A stretch of DNA of 64,000 nt from Auricularia sp. M13 (lineage: Eukaryota; Basidiomycota; Agaricomycetes; Auriculariales; Auriculariaceae): NCBI GenBank assembly GCA_037042915.1, contig CM073198.1:1984001-2048000 (forward strand), in the 5' to 3' direction. The position numbers and the translations under genes are program-made. The notes below the pieces were generated by a model that was not told the origin of the DNA, searched no databases, and saw only the letters and a program-made list of their open reading frames with translations. Below, in pieces: positions 9,314 through 21,078 of the stretch; position 1 is the stretch's first letter; each line of letters begins with the position of its first letter.

Positions 9314-12300
9314 ATGCTCAGCCTGCTCGCGGCCTTCCCAGGCGCGCCTGCCACGCCCGTGCACCATCTCTTTCACGATGGCAAACACCTAGCAGTGAGG
9401 CCCGCGCTTTGAACTATTACTTCAGCATACCAAATAAAAATTATTCAGATATACGGCACGGGCAGCACCGTCGTGATACTCGACGCCCAGTCTATAGCGC
9501 TGCTCAAAGTCCTAGCATTTGAAGAGCCGTTCCCTCAGCATGCCCTGGGCAACATCACCTATCTATCCGTCGACGGGCCTCGCAAATTAGTACGCGACTG
9601 TGAGCGCGAGCCTGCGCAGACTGAACGATAGCAGATAGCAGCAGCCAGTGCAACCCACATCGCGCTTTGGACCCCGTCAGACGTGACTCCAGGCGCGTGG
9701 CGCATACATTCGACGCTCACTGTTGCACAACCCGTGACTGCGTTTCACTGCCTGGCTGGTGCGTGAATCCGACGCGTTTCAGGCTGTGCAGCGCTCAGAA
9801 TTCAGCAGGCACGCTCGCCGTTGGGACAACTGCTGGGCTTTCCTATTACACCCTCCTCGACGAGGACCTGCCTACCTGGAAGCATAAATGGACAAAGGCG
9901 TGAGTCAGCCAGTGTTTGCTTGCGGTTCAAAGCTGAAGAGCGAGAGCAGCATTCCAGCTCCAAGCCTCGTCAGAACCAGTCCCAACGCGTTGTGCGTTGC
10001 ATCCATATCCACGGTATGCGTTCCTATGGACCTCTAGCATATTGCGATAGTTTATGCTGTCTGCAGCGCGAAGCATTCGTGCGCATCCACTCGGCCCCTC
10101 ACAGTCGCCAAACCCAGGCGCTCCGCCACCCTTTGCCTGTGCGCGAGATAGCATGGCGCAACTCGTCATCAAGGTCTGTCAACGGACCGTGTATGTGAAC
10201 AAAGAACGCTGAACTCTTGTAGCCACGTTCTATATACCACTACCTCAGATGATACCCTCCGAATATTCTTGCCAGTCCTCGACTCGCCGTACCACCTCCA
10301 ACTACATGAAGCCCTTGATACAGACTCATTCGACCTTAATGACGACGCACCAGCCTCCTGCGTCTTGCCTTTAGATGCGACTACCATTCGACATCTCGTT
10401 GCCCGCGAAGAGGTCCTTGCGAGACTAGAAGGCGTTTTAGAAGCGGGCCATGACCTCTTCGCCCGCGTCCTGCCAGATGGGACTACCTCAATCCGTGCCG
10501 TCGCCGTACGCCCTCAGTTTCATCTTTTTGAGCGCCCCTATGCTGACAGCATGATCCCAAACAGAACATCGAATCCAAGCCGCCGACTCTGCTCAAGCAG
10601 TATCCCGTGCTGCAGCGCGCCGTCCTGCCCTCGCTGCTCCCCTCCCCACCGGCCCTGCGCAGCTCGGCCGGCGACCCGCGCAAGATCCTCAGCTTCGTAC
10701 GCACGCCTGCGGGACACGGCGTAGCAGTCGTGCGCGCGGGCGGCGGCGACGTCTGGCAGCGCACGCCCGCGTCGCTGACCGTCTCGCGCACATGGGACGG
10801 CGCGCGCATCGTCGCAGTGATGGACGCCGGGCGGCGCCTCGCGGCCTTCCACCCAGGCTCCCCGCCGCGCATCGCACTCGACAGCGACAGCGCGGCAGGC
10901 GTCGACCTCCCGCCAGGCACGGACGTGCAGCACCTCTTCGCGCTGCTCTCCGCGCCGGGCTACACGTCGCTCATCGGCGTCACGCGCGCGCGCGAGGTGC
11001 TGCAGGTGCGCATCACGCCGTCGCTCGCGCAGGCGCCGCGCGGCCCGCACACGCTCTCGCTCTACTCGCCCCCGACCAAGCTGGGCGACAGGGAGAGGGC
11101 GCCGCCGCGGATGGTGCTCCCCGTCGACCCCATGGTCGCCGAGACGCCGCGGGATGTGCTGCTGAGCATCAGCGAGGAGGGCGAGCTGACGTTTTGGAAC
11201 TGGGTCGAGAGCGCCGGCGAGTGGCGCCCCACCAGCGCGGGCGTGCAAACCGGTCGCAAGGGCGTGCGCATTGCGCGGTGCAGCTCGATGCAAAAGACTG
11301 TGCTCGGTATGTCGCGGTCGTTTTTCGCCTGCTGGGATACTGAAGTGTGTGGATAGTGGTGCCATCTGACGACGGGAACGGCGAGGAGCTGACGATATGG
11401 GACTCGAAGGTGTCCGAGTTCTCTTACGGCCTGGAGTTCCGACGCGTTTTCGGGTGCGTGTATAGTTCTTCCTATGTTTGCATCGTGCTAATGCGCTTAT
11501 AGAGAGGGAGAGACGATCAACGACCTCGACTGGACGTCTAACGCGTCGAGCTCCATTCTGGCCGTCGGCTTTTCCCACCGTGTCCTCCTTCTCTGCCCGC
11601 AGCGCATGACCTACTTTGAACAGGAGCCTGCGTGGCATGTCGTGGGGAACATAGATATCTCACAGTGCGTGCTTTCTTTCCGACCGTCTTTGATATCCCC
11701 CCGACACTGATTCATGCTATGCCAGCATCACGCCGTACCCGATAGCCGACTCCATCTGGCTCGCCGGCCGCGCGTTTTTGTTGGGCACTGGCGCGCAGAT
11801 GCTACTCTACGGCGAGTCACCGAACGACGAGAAAGAGAGCCTGTTCGACGTCGTGGCCAGGGAGAATGGACCGCTGGACGATTACCATCCGCAGATGCTC
11901 CTGCAATGCCTTCTCTGGGGTCCGTCGCTTGGCCCTTCTATGATGTCTGCAGGAGCTGATACGGTGCCGCAGGCAAAATCGAGGTCGTCAAGATGATTAT
12001 TACGCGGCTTGCGCTTGCACTCGAGAAGGGAGAGGAGTATCAGCGCCTACCTATGGAAGAGTTTTTGAGGACAGACCATGAGCAGCAGATACCGCAGGTA
12101 CTGGAACATAGCTTTTGGCTTACGCTGCCAGGCTCACTCTTCTATAGACCGCAACGTCACCAAAGCAATACTCTTTCCTATTCAAACGCAGCAATTCTCC
12201 TGATGAAGAGTGGGTAGCGCAGGCAGCGCGCGTCTCGGCTACTACTAAACTCAATCTGCAGGGACGAGCATACCTTCTCTCGCGCACTCGTCGATCGCCT

Positions 12301-13976
12301 CACAGCCCGCCTCAACGCGTCTCCCCTCCCCCACTTCAGTGCCAACGAGCAGAAGCATCTGGCTGTAGCGATACAGACCACTCTCGAAATCGAAGAGCAG
12401 CGACGCGCGCTAGACGAGTGCGGGCTTCGCTTCCTCATCTCCATGCGCTCGTTCTATATCCTCAATGCGCGACAAGACTCGGGCGCGTCGGCGCGCGAGC
12501 GTCTGCGGTACCGCGACATGGTCTGGGCGTTCCACAGCGAGAGCGAATTGCTGCTCGCCGCAGCCACAGAGGCGTGTGGCGGCAAGATGCTCTGGAACGA
12601 TGCGAAGGCCGTCGGCGTGTTCTTGTGGCTGTCGTCTGGGCAGTTGGTATGCATACCCTTCTCCTTTCTGTTTTCTGTGCATGAGTACGAATGACGACGC
12701 TGAAGCGTTTCCCTACAGAAAAACCAGATGGAAGTCATCGCGCGCAACCAGTACATGACCGGAGACGCGCGCGACCCGACGTCGTGCTGCCTGTTCTACT
12801 TCGCGCTGGGCAAAATTCGGCTGGTGCACGGGCTGTGGAAGCAGGCGCCGTGGCATAAGGAGCAAGCGCTCATGCTCAAGTTCCTCGCGAACGATTTCAC
12901 GACGGAGAAATGGCGCACCGCTGCGCTGAAGAATGCGTTTGCGCTCCTTGGCAAGCAGCGATTCGGTGAGCACCCTGGTCCAACTATGCGCTATCGCATG
13001 CTTTTGCTCATCAGTGATTAGAGTATGCAGCAGCGTTCTTCCTGCTCGGGGGCTCGCTTAAGGATGCCGCGAACGTGCTCGTCAACCAGGTCGGCGATAT
13101 TCAGCTTGCGATCGCCATTGCACGGGTGTACGAGGGGAACGACGACGGGCCGGTGCTCAAGTGGCTGCTCGAGGACATCGTTGTCCCACTGGCCTTCCGC
13201 GAGGGCAACCGCTGGCTCGGCAGCTGGGCGTTTTGGATGCTCAAACGGCGCGATCTGGCAGTCCGCATCCTGATTGTGCGATGTTTTCCCTTATCCCATC
13301 GCCTGACACTTTACTAACTACCCGTATTTCTATCTCTAGAATCCATTGAATGAGTTCGCCAAGTCCGCGCAGCTGGCAAACGTCAAGGAGATCGGCGACC
13401 CGCACTACGACGACCCGAGCCTCGCGCTGATGTTCCGCCAGCTGAAGAGCAAGTCGCTGCAGACGGCCAAGGGGAGCAGCGAGATCTCGGGCCAGACGGA
13501 GTTCAACTTCGTCCTGCACACGGCGAGCGTGTTCAAGCGGATGGGTGCGTTTCCTATCTCTGATGCTACAAGTAAGCTTAATGGGTCGGTCTGCAGGATG
13601 CCACGTCCTAGCCGTGGACCTCGTCCGCACATGGCATTTTGACCGTCCCACGGTGCACGCAAGACCCAACGTGACGACCGCATCGCTCAGCTCCAGCTCG
13701 CAACGTCCAAGCTCGCTCTTTGCCATCCACCCACGGCGCATGTCCAACCTGTCCATCGACATGGAAATTCCTTCATTCCCGCCGACGCGCACGGCGTCGC
13801 CCATCCCCGAGCTGCCGGAAAGCGAGGCCGCCGCCTCGTCACAACAACCTGCAGCAGATGCCCCTCCTCCGCAGGCGCCAGAAAACGCCGCGCGGAAGGC
13901 GGGACTGGGCAGTCTGTTGAAGACTGCGAAGCAGGACGTCACGGTGCCCGAGTTCAACATGGACGCTTTCTTCTGA
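9314..13976 (+). CDS. RAV1: RAVE complex subunit Rav1 / rabconnectin-3 family, V-ATPase assembly factor
   Basis: Eighteen exons, all in phase, total 1,242 residues: 9314-9394, 9449-9589, 9635-9758, 9806-9899, 9950-10013, 10067-10173, 10223-10505, 10565-11306, 11357-11453, 11503-11664, 11726-11919, 11973-12097, 12166-12209, 12262-12646, 12719-12965, 13022-13275, 13340-13544, 13597-13976. The N-terminal half is made of WD40-like blades ([39 protein letters not shown]). The C-terminal half is the conserved helical Rav1p_C region ([54 protein letters not shown]), followed by a disordered Ser/Pro tail. In yeast the RAVE complex reattaches V1 to Vo of the vacuolar proton pump; here the function follows from family membership. 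The length suits fungal Rav1. Confidence 0.93.
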
Positions 13977-14170
13977 GTTGGCTTGGGTGTTGGTCTCACC
14001 GCGGACGCCGAACTGAAGGAATGTACCATCTAATGGTAGCGAGAGTATGCATTTCCTGGTTTGCTTTGGGTTGAGGGTTGTATACAGGCAGAGAAAGAGA
14101 AATGAAATGGAATGAAGAGCGTCGATGAATCGTGAAATCTGAGGCGAAGCGTGACCGAGAGGAAAGATGA

Positions 14171-15840
14171 TCACTGCTCGCCCTCGCCGCCCTCGCGCTT
14201 CTTGAGGACGAGCGGCTTGCCGCCGGTGACCCGCCTCCAGACGTCGTGCACCTCCTCGACGACGGTCTCGAAGTGCGACGTCGCGTCGTATGACCGCGTG
14301 ATGTAGATCTCGTCGGCCTCGCCGGACGCGGTGGGCGTGTACAGCGGCGTGACGGACACGAACCTTGAAGACAGTCAGCTTTGCGCGAAGAAGAGGCTGT
14401 AATGAAACGTACTTCTCGTGAATCTGGCCGAGGAGCGCAAGACCCGGGGCGATTTCCATCTCTGGGCGGTCCGTCTCGACGATCGTGCTGACGATGGCGA
14501 TGTAGACGTCCTTCGCACAGACGTTGTGTGTGGAGGAGACCATCGCGATGTAGATGTCTACAGACAGGCGTAAGCGAAAAGGCAGCAATATACAGTCAAA
14601 TGATGCTGGCATACCATTACGACGGTTGACCTGGTTCTGGGGGATGATAATCTGCGCGCTGTCCGCATCGTCCGTACCGGGGATCGGGTGCTTCAGGATG
14701 CAGATAGCACGGACGACCTTGCCCTCCTCAATGACGCGGACCTTGCCACCTTCGGTCTTCTGGCCCGCGCCGAAGTAGGACGGGTCGCCAATGACCTGCT
14801 TCGCCTTGACGGTCTCGTTCCCGGAGCGGACGCCGACAAACTTGCCCGCGGCGTCGGTGACGATCTCGTCGACTGGCTTGTCCAGCATGTAGGTGCCGCC
14901 GTAGATGGCGCTGAGGCGCGCGAACGACTGCGGCAGCTCGCCGAGACCGTAGAGCGGGTAGATGTATGGCGACTTGCCATAGCGTGCTATGGACGACGTG
15001 TACAGGATAATGCGGTCGTACGTCGCGCGGGCGGGCTTGGTGATATAGCTGCGGCGGGCAGTGGTGCATTAGCTAAGGGCGCTAGCAGCAGTAGCGGCGC
15101 ATACGCACTCGTCGTCAAGGTAGAGAGCCATGGCGTGTCCAATGAAGTCCTGGGTGCCGGGCTCGAGACCAAACTTCTCGTAAACCGTCTTCATGCTATC
15201 CCTGTCGAGGTCGATGCCTGCAACGGTTTCATGAGCCGAATATTCTCGGATAATCAGAGGAATTTACCCTGGTGGGTGGCCGGGTCCTCGTCCTTCCAGC
15301 TTTGGAGGAACTGGAAGAAATTCTTTGCACGGCGCTTCTCGAAGAGGCCCATGAGCGGACTCTTGACGGCCTCCATCTCCGTGCTGGGGACCTTGGAGAT
15401 CTTGCCATCGCGGAAGACGAAGCTACCGGCGATCTGCTTGAACTCGAGGTAGCGGGTGACGTCGGTGTGGACGAGGATCTTGGTGAGCTCGCCGGACGCG
15501 ATGATGAACTTGGGGATGAGATCGATGGCGTAGTCCCTGTCGCGGCCGAGGTCGGTGGGCACGGCCTGGTCGGGGCGGAACTTGCGGTACAGCTACGCAT
15601 GGCGTGAGCACTGGGATATTAATGCCTAAATGTACACTTACCTGGGTCAGGTTGAGACTGGCGCTGTCGCCGCCGTAGTAATCGTTGCGGTCCATGTGCA
15701 GCACCTTCTTGCCATCGACCGACAAGAGCCCAGACAGGATACACTCCGTCAACCCAGTGCCCAGCACAATGACCTGCAGCCAGAGTCAGCACCGTACGCA
15801 GAGCAACAGCAAGGGCTCGTACATCGTATTCCTCATCCAT
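14171..15840 (-). CDS. GDI1: Rab GDP-dissociation inhibitor (GDI)
   Basis: Seven exons (complement of 14171-14363, 14413-14557, 14615-15048, 15109-15217, 15268-15592, 15642-15773, 15823-15840) give 451 residues, the usual length for the family. The first exon is only 18 nt (MDEEYD). The next supplies the dinucleotide-fold signature [20 protein letters not shown] and the conserved [15 protein letters not shown] block. Further family blocks are [39 protein letters not shown] and [23 protein letters not shown] extracts prenylated GDP-bound Rab GTPases from membranes and recycles them in the secretory pathway. It converges with RAV1, with under 200 bp between stop codons. Confidence 0.96.
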
Positions 15841-16900
15841 GGCGGTATCGGTCAAGCAGTGATGGCAAACTCCGTATGGCGCTTGCCTTCTTCTACACCC
15901 GCCACCTTGTCCCATCAGCACTTTCCGGCCCTTACTTGCGTATCTGAAAGCGCTGTCCTCAGATGTTATGCTGGAGAAACCTTGGTTTTTGCGTGTTCTG
16001 CAGCAGCATCGTAGCCACCGGTGTCAACGCGGTGACCGCGAACCAAATCCGAACGTGTCTGCCAGTCCTATTTTGCTCCTACTTTCCGCGCAACGCTCGC
16101 CTTTCCCTGCTATTCTGGCGATGCCTGCTTAGGACTTGAGATCAATCCGGCGACGTAAATATCAGCGATCTGCTGTCACAAGTCTATCACTAACACTTGC
16201 TCTGTCCTCGCCAAGATCTGCGCCATGTCATTACTCAGTTATAATACTAGGGGCACCCCGCCAATTCCTCTCAGACGAATGGGTTCTGCTTGGGTCAATC
16301 TGCTATTCATATTGCATTTCTGCACTTGCGCCATCTGACCAGCCTGCCAGCGACTGTACATTTCCGCGATTTTCGCGCGATACTGGGTAACTAGGACTTT
16401 CCTATCGTCCTGGACGCAGGTTTGTTGGGCCCTTCTCCCTCATGATATTGGTACGCTGTGACCTATCTCGGCATATCTCGGTTGATATCCTGCTCGTCCA
16501 GTGTTCCAACTTTCAGCGAGCATCGATTGAAACACGGCCCCCTGGCCGGAAAAGTGGTACAAATGGTTGGTTCCGCAGGCATATTTTGTTGTTATGGACC
16601 CCTGATTGCAACGCGTTCGGTAGAGCAGTCGCAACTTTCGTACGACGCTGTCAATTCGTCTTGCAAACCGACTGACTGCGGTCGACTGTGTAACTCATCC
16701 ACATTGTATGGACTGTCACTTCCGCTTGTCGCCAATCACACTGCCCGTTTGTGCACCGCTGGTGTTGGCAGTTCCTTGACACCGCGAGAGCCGTTGGATC
16801 AAGACTGGCGCTCGGTGCCGCGAGCGCGCTCATCGCTCACTGGCAGGCGCCCTCGTACATAAACAGACTATGCGGCGAATCTCTTCATCTTTTTCTCCCA
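15841..16900. other. Intergenic region upstream of GDI1 and of the small membrane protein
   Basis: About 1.06 kb between divergent genes. No reading frame with natural composition, repeat or RNA gene was recognised. The core promoters of both flanking genes must lie near its ends. Confidence 0.4.
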
Positions 16901-17627
16901 ATGGCACTCGCTGCCTGTATCGTGGCACTAGTCGCATTTTCCACGTTCTCCCCTTCACTCAGTGCAGCAGCGCAGGAGACCGCCCCAGTTAGCACTCACC
17001 ACGTTGTCAAACGCAACGATGCCGCTACGGGTGAGACTTGAGTAATCAGGACGATGATCGCGTCTCAGGCTGACTTGATCATTCACAGGCTTCATCGCCG
17101 CCCTGGTCATCCTCGTCGCCGTCGGCTGGTACATGACGCTGTGGTGCCCAGGCGGCTCTAGTTCCTCCTATAACTACTCGGAGGAAGATGCGTCGAGGCG
17201 GATCACAGGGCCTTCACACTGGCTCTACGTGCTCTCCCGCGGGAGATATGGCTCCAAGAGCCAGCCGCCTGAGATCTTGCCCGAGTTCGAGCTCAAGAGC
17301 CCCGTCGACTCGGAGTCGCAGACGTCTCGCCGACCTGGGCAAGCACGGTTCATGTATCCATCCTCGTCCGGCGAGCTCGGGGGTCCTAGCATTGGTGCCA
17401 GCCTTCGGAAAGACTTCCGGGAGAGACTTTGGCTTGGACACGGCCCCAATGACAATTCGGATCGGATCCCACTGCAAGCGCCGACCCCGGAGGGCGCACA
17501 ATACCCGACTGGGACTCGGTCGCGCTCGCGCGTTCTCCCAGACGCGTCTAGAGTGCAAGCTGATCCTCGTGCTCAGTTATTACCGGAGGAGCCTCGACCA
17601 GAGGAGGAACTCCGTGCTGTCGGGTAG
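16901..17627 (+). CDS. Small secreted or single-pass membrane protein, 222 aa
   Basis: Two exons (16901-17030 and 17089-17627) join in phase to 222 residues. Residues 1-24 look like a signal peptide (MALAACIVALVAFSTFSPS with an Ala-rich cleavage region). After a short lumenal segment comes a hydrophobic helix that begins at the splice junction, FIAALVILVAVGWYMTLW. The remaining C-terminal part is polar, Ser/Pro/Arg-rich and probably disordered. A type I membrane topology with the tail in the cytosol is inferred. No domain family was recognised. Confidence 0.68.
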
Positions 17628-18324
17628 ACGCTCGAAGAGGATGAGGATAGCACCCTCATGATGTATCAGCGTGGCAGAAGTGAAGCTTTCGTGAATGGGT
17701 AGGTGCAAGGGCGCTGAATTCGCACCATGAATGGGAGTGCATGCAATGAATGGCACAGTGTGGTGCGGGCAATGAATGACACCATGAGGTGTGGGCAATG
17801 AATGGCACCATGAGGTGCAGGCAATGAATGGGCAAATGGATGGTGAGACCAGATGCATGAAATGGCGCAATGGTGCGCAGGTAATGAATAAATGGCGTGT
17901 ATGCACGCAGGTAGTGAATATGAAGAGCGATGTGTGGCTGCCAGACGGCGTTGACAGCCCAGCGATGGTGGCCGTAGCGATGAGAGGAGCGGAATGGACT
18001 AGTGCTAGTTCCATTCCTAGCACAGACCCTTTCATACGCATCCGGATCCATTCATTCCTCATTACTACACAGAAATACAAGTGTACCAGGCACCAGTCAA
18101 TCTGGCAAGAGTTGGCACGACTCGGAGGCCGTGAGAAAATTAGGAAAGATCCGCAGTGACAATGCCGGATAAATCCTTATCCAAGCAGCAACCGAGCAGT
18201 GTAGAAACGTTTTATACCAATGTGCACGCAATTAAACGCATGATCTTCTATCTCAAGATAGTCGTAAGCAGTACTACAGTCTAAGCAAAATTGCACATCG
18301 TCTCCTCAGCACCATGGTATCACA
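17628..18324. other. Intergenic between convergent genes, with a minisatellite
   Basis: About 700 bp holding the 26-bp minisatellite at 17743-17846 and AT-richer sequence after 18,060. No coding exon was seen. Confidence 0.5.
17743..17846. repeat. 26-bp minisatellite, four units
   Basis: GCAATGAATG recurs at 17743, 17769, 17795 and 17821, exactly 26 bp apart, within a degenerate unit that also contains CACCATGAGGTG. More diverged relatives (GTAATGAATA, GTAGTGAATA) follow to about 17,925. Confidence 0.75.
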
Positions 18325-20401
18325 TCACTGTCCATCTTTCTCAGCGCGTTTCCGCCTCCATCGTGGACCGATTCGAATTGCTAGAAACAGCAGCGGCCCC
18401 ATTAGCGCTGCGGCGAGGATACCGAGCAGCACAAACGTCCATCCAGGGCCAAGATGTCTGACGATGATGTCGACGATCGCGACGAGCCCTGCAGCTACCA
18501 CAGATCGCACCAAGTTATTCTGAAGATCGCATCAGGCTAGGGTTCCCAAAATCAGATTCTACTCACAGCGGCGGTCACGCTAGATCCTTGTCCCGAAAAG
18601 CTGTCAAGAAGCAGCGTCTGCTGCACATTGAGCAGACTAATCGCTGTATACCCGACTTACAGACGCCAACGTGAGCAGGACGCCCTCAGGCTGGGGCAGC
18701 GAATGAGAAACTCACCGAGGAAATGCATGATGAGCGGGACAGCGATATGCACGTCCTCCTCAAAGCTCCATCCATAGCCTATGGCCGCTGCACACATTAC
18801 TCCGAGATAAATAGGCGAAGCGGCGAGCCTGACGCGCTCGGTGGGGAACTCCACAGGGACCTGTCTCGTCGTCGGTCCATTCGCACGGCGCCACAGCCAG
18901 TCAAGCACGTGGCCAGTCATGATCGTTCCAGTAAACATGCCGAACATGAGCGCGAGGAAGGTGAGCCCGATGCCCGTTTCGGACAACGAAGGGTAGTGCT
19001 TTGCGTACAGCGGCGAGGCTGTCGTGGCAACGGCGTAGAAGAGCGAGTTGACCACTGCGCTGCCCGCGAGGAGGACGACAACGTCGAGCTGAGTGAGGAG
19101 CATGAACGGGTTGCGTGAGGGAGGGTGGAGGGGCTTGGCCGGCTTGTCGTGCGTCGTGTTGTGTGTGAGTTCAGGGAAGACTGGTCGACTGTACCACGGA
19201 GGGTAGACGCTCCCATTTCCCACGAGAGAGCGGAGCGTTTCGGGGTATATCCTCGGTTACGGTGAGCTCGATTAGCGAGACGTGTCACTGTGAGTAGGAT
19301 GTGCTCACAGGATCAGCACTACCCCTACGCAAGCGGTAAATATAGCGAGAAACCAGAAGATGGCCCTGAGGAAAAATAATCAGATATGATACGCATAGTC
19401 AGAGGACTTGGAGAAGCCAGGGGATTACCTCCAGCCGAGATTCTGAGCAAGAACGCCGCCAATAATGGGTCTGCGAAAGCATCTGTGAGCAGCGACAAAT
19501 TTCCTCATCGCATTCAGGCAACACACCCGACTCCAGGGCCGACCATCTACGGTGAGTGAGATATTTAGCACACATTCAGATGCGGGCCAGGTGGAAGTAC
19601 ATACGGGACCAATGAGGGACAAGCCCAAGAACGAGCCTCGCTGCTCCGGCGTGACGATATCGACAATAACGCCCGACCCTACGTATCCGAGTCTCAGCCT
19701 GGTTGACACACTCTCCGGGTAGGAGACACCGACCAATAGCGATAGTAGACGCGCTGCCAGCCGCTTGCACACAGCGAAGCACAACGAGTAGCCAGTACGC
19801 CGAAGTGGGGATCAGCGCAATGCCCACGCACGCGACCGTCAGAATGGCCATGCAGAGGATAAATGCCTGAGATATCGGTGGTGAATGTTTGAAGGAGAAT
19901 TTGTCACTGCAAGACGCACCGTGCGCCGTCCTTTGATGTCAGCTAGTGGACCGAGCGCCATGGGAGCTAGAGGGCTTTGAATGAGATGTTGAGATCGTTG
20001 AAGATATTGTGGGTTCACTGACCGATTCCTTGGAAGACCATATAACTGGTCACTGTGATGTTGATCAACTCGACGCTCTTGTGGAATTCCTGCACGATCT
20101 CATGAGTAATGCAGGCCATTCCAGGATAGAAGCATACTTTTGACAGCGTTGGAATAGCAGGCAAGTAGATATTAGCCGTCAACGGGCTGCCAGTGGTTAT
20201 GTTATCCATCGAGCATCATTCCTCTACCTGGTGTGAAGCGACTTGCCTCAAGAGTCCTGCGAGTCCCGACAGCGCCACAATGATATACTTTTCGCGCAAG
20301 CTCCATACTGAAAAGGGAGGCGGGGGCGGCGATGTCACGGTGGACGACGTTGAGTCGGACGGAAGCTTATCGTTCTCCTTCTTCAAGTTGCTGTCCTCCA
20401 T
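18325..20401 (-). CDS. MFS transporter, DHA1-type drug:H+ antiporter
   Basis: Twelve exons, all in phase, give 483 residues: complement of 18325-18519, 18567-18643, 18716-19251, 19309-19365, 19429-19470, 19527-19546, 19605-19678, 19734-19866, 19920-19966, 20023-20089, 20138-20186, 20247-20401. After a short Ser/Pro cytosolic N-terminus comes SGLAGLLSPLTANIYLPAIP, a hallmark of fungal DHA1 carriers. The loop 2-3 motif GPLADIKGRR, TPEQRGSFLGLSLIGPMVGP and the motif C-like VGPIIGGVLAQNLGW follow. The second half contains GIGLTFLALMFGMFTGTIMT and YLGVMCAAAIGYGWSFE. Twelve membrane helices are expected. Members export drugs, polyamines or other small compounds by proton antiport; the substrate cannot be read from the sequence. 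The first intron is of the GC-AG type. Confidence 0.93.
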
Positions 20402-21078
20402 CGCGACGGTGCGTTTGCTGCATCGCGCATGTCTGACCAGAGCTCTTATAAGGTCATACTGGGGCCCCTGAGGTCATCTCGCGGGAGAAGAAGCGGCGTT
20501 GACCGATTCGCCATCTGCGTTGAGCTGGCGAGTCGCGTGGAAGCGAACATCTCTTCCAACCTGAGATAGTGTCACGAGATGACGGAATGGGGCGCGAGTT
20601 GAACGCGGATGTGTCCAATGAGGCTTTGCACTCAATTCTGGGCACCGTTTAGGTCCTGAGGGACACTCCGAGACAGTAGACTGTAAACGTACCTGGTCCA
20701 CACCCACAATCAGGCCGAAGGCCCATTCCGCTCAAGCACTCTGTTATGCAACACGAGCGCTACCGAACGCCAAGATGCGCAGGATACAGATACACTGTAG
20801 ATACACGAGCGCACGAAAGAGAGCAGAAAAAAAAAGAAAAGCAGAAGATGAGAGAGAGAAGATGAACAACGGCGCAAAATCTGCGCAACAGGCGAGTAGG
20901 GAGCGTGGCGGACGTTAAGGAGTGGCAGGCCGGGGCATTATAGCAAAGGATCCAGGCAGATAGGAGAGGAGGACGGGACGGCAATAATTAAGTATGTACC
21001 AGGAAACGAGAAGTGAAGAAAAGTAGAGGCGAGAATATAACGGGCGGAAGACCGAGAGCAGGCGCACAGAGAGTCACG
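20402..21078. other. Intergenic: MFS promoter side and 3' side of the 860-aa gene
   Basis: About 680 bp upstream of the minus-strand MFS gene. It includes a purine-rich tract at 20814-20866, which is pyrimidine-rich on the MFS strand, as is common in fungal promoters and 5' UTRs. No coding exon was recognised. Confidence 0.45.

Noticed and set aside
10538-11638. 366-codon minus-strand frame within RAV1
   Set aside because: It overlaps RAV1 exons whose splice phases all agree and whose product matches the family; the opposite frame is Arg/Ala-rich noise.
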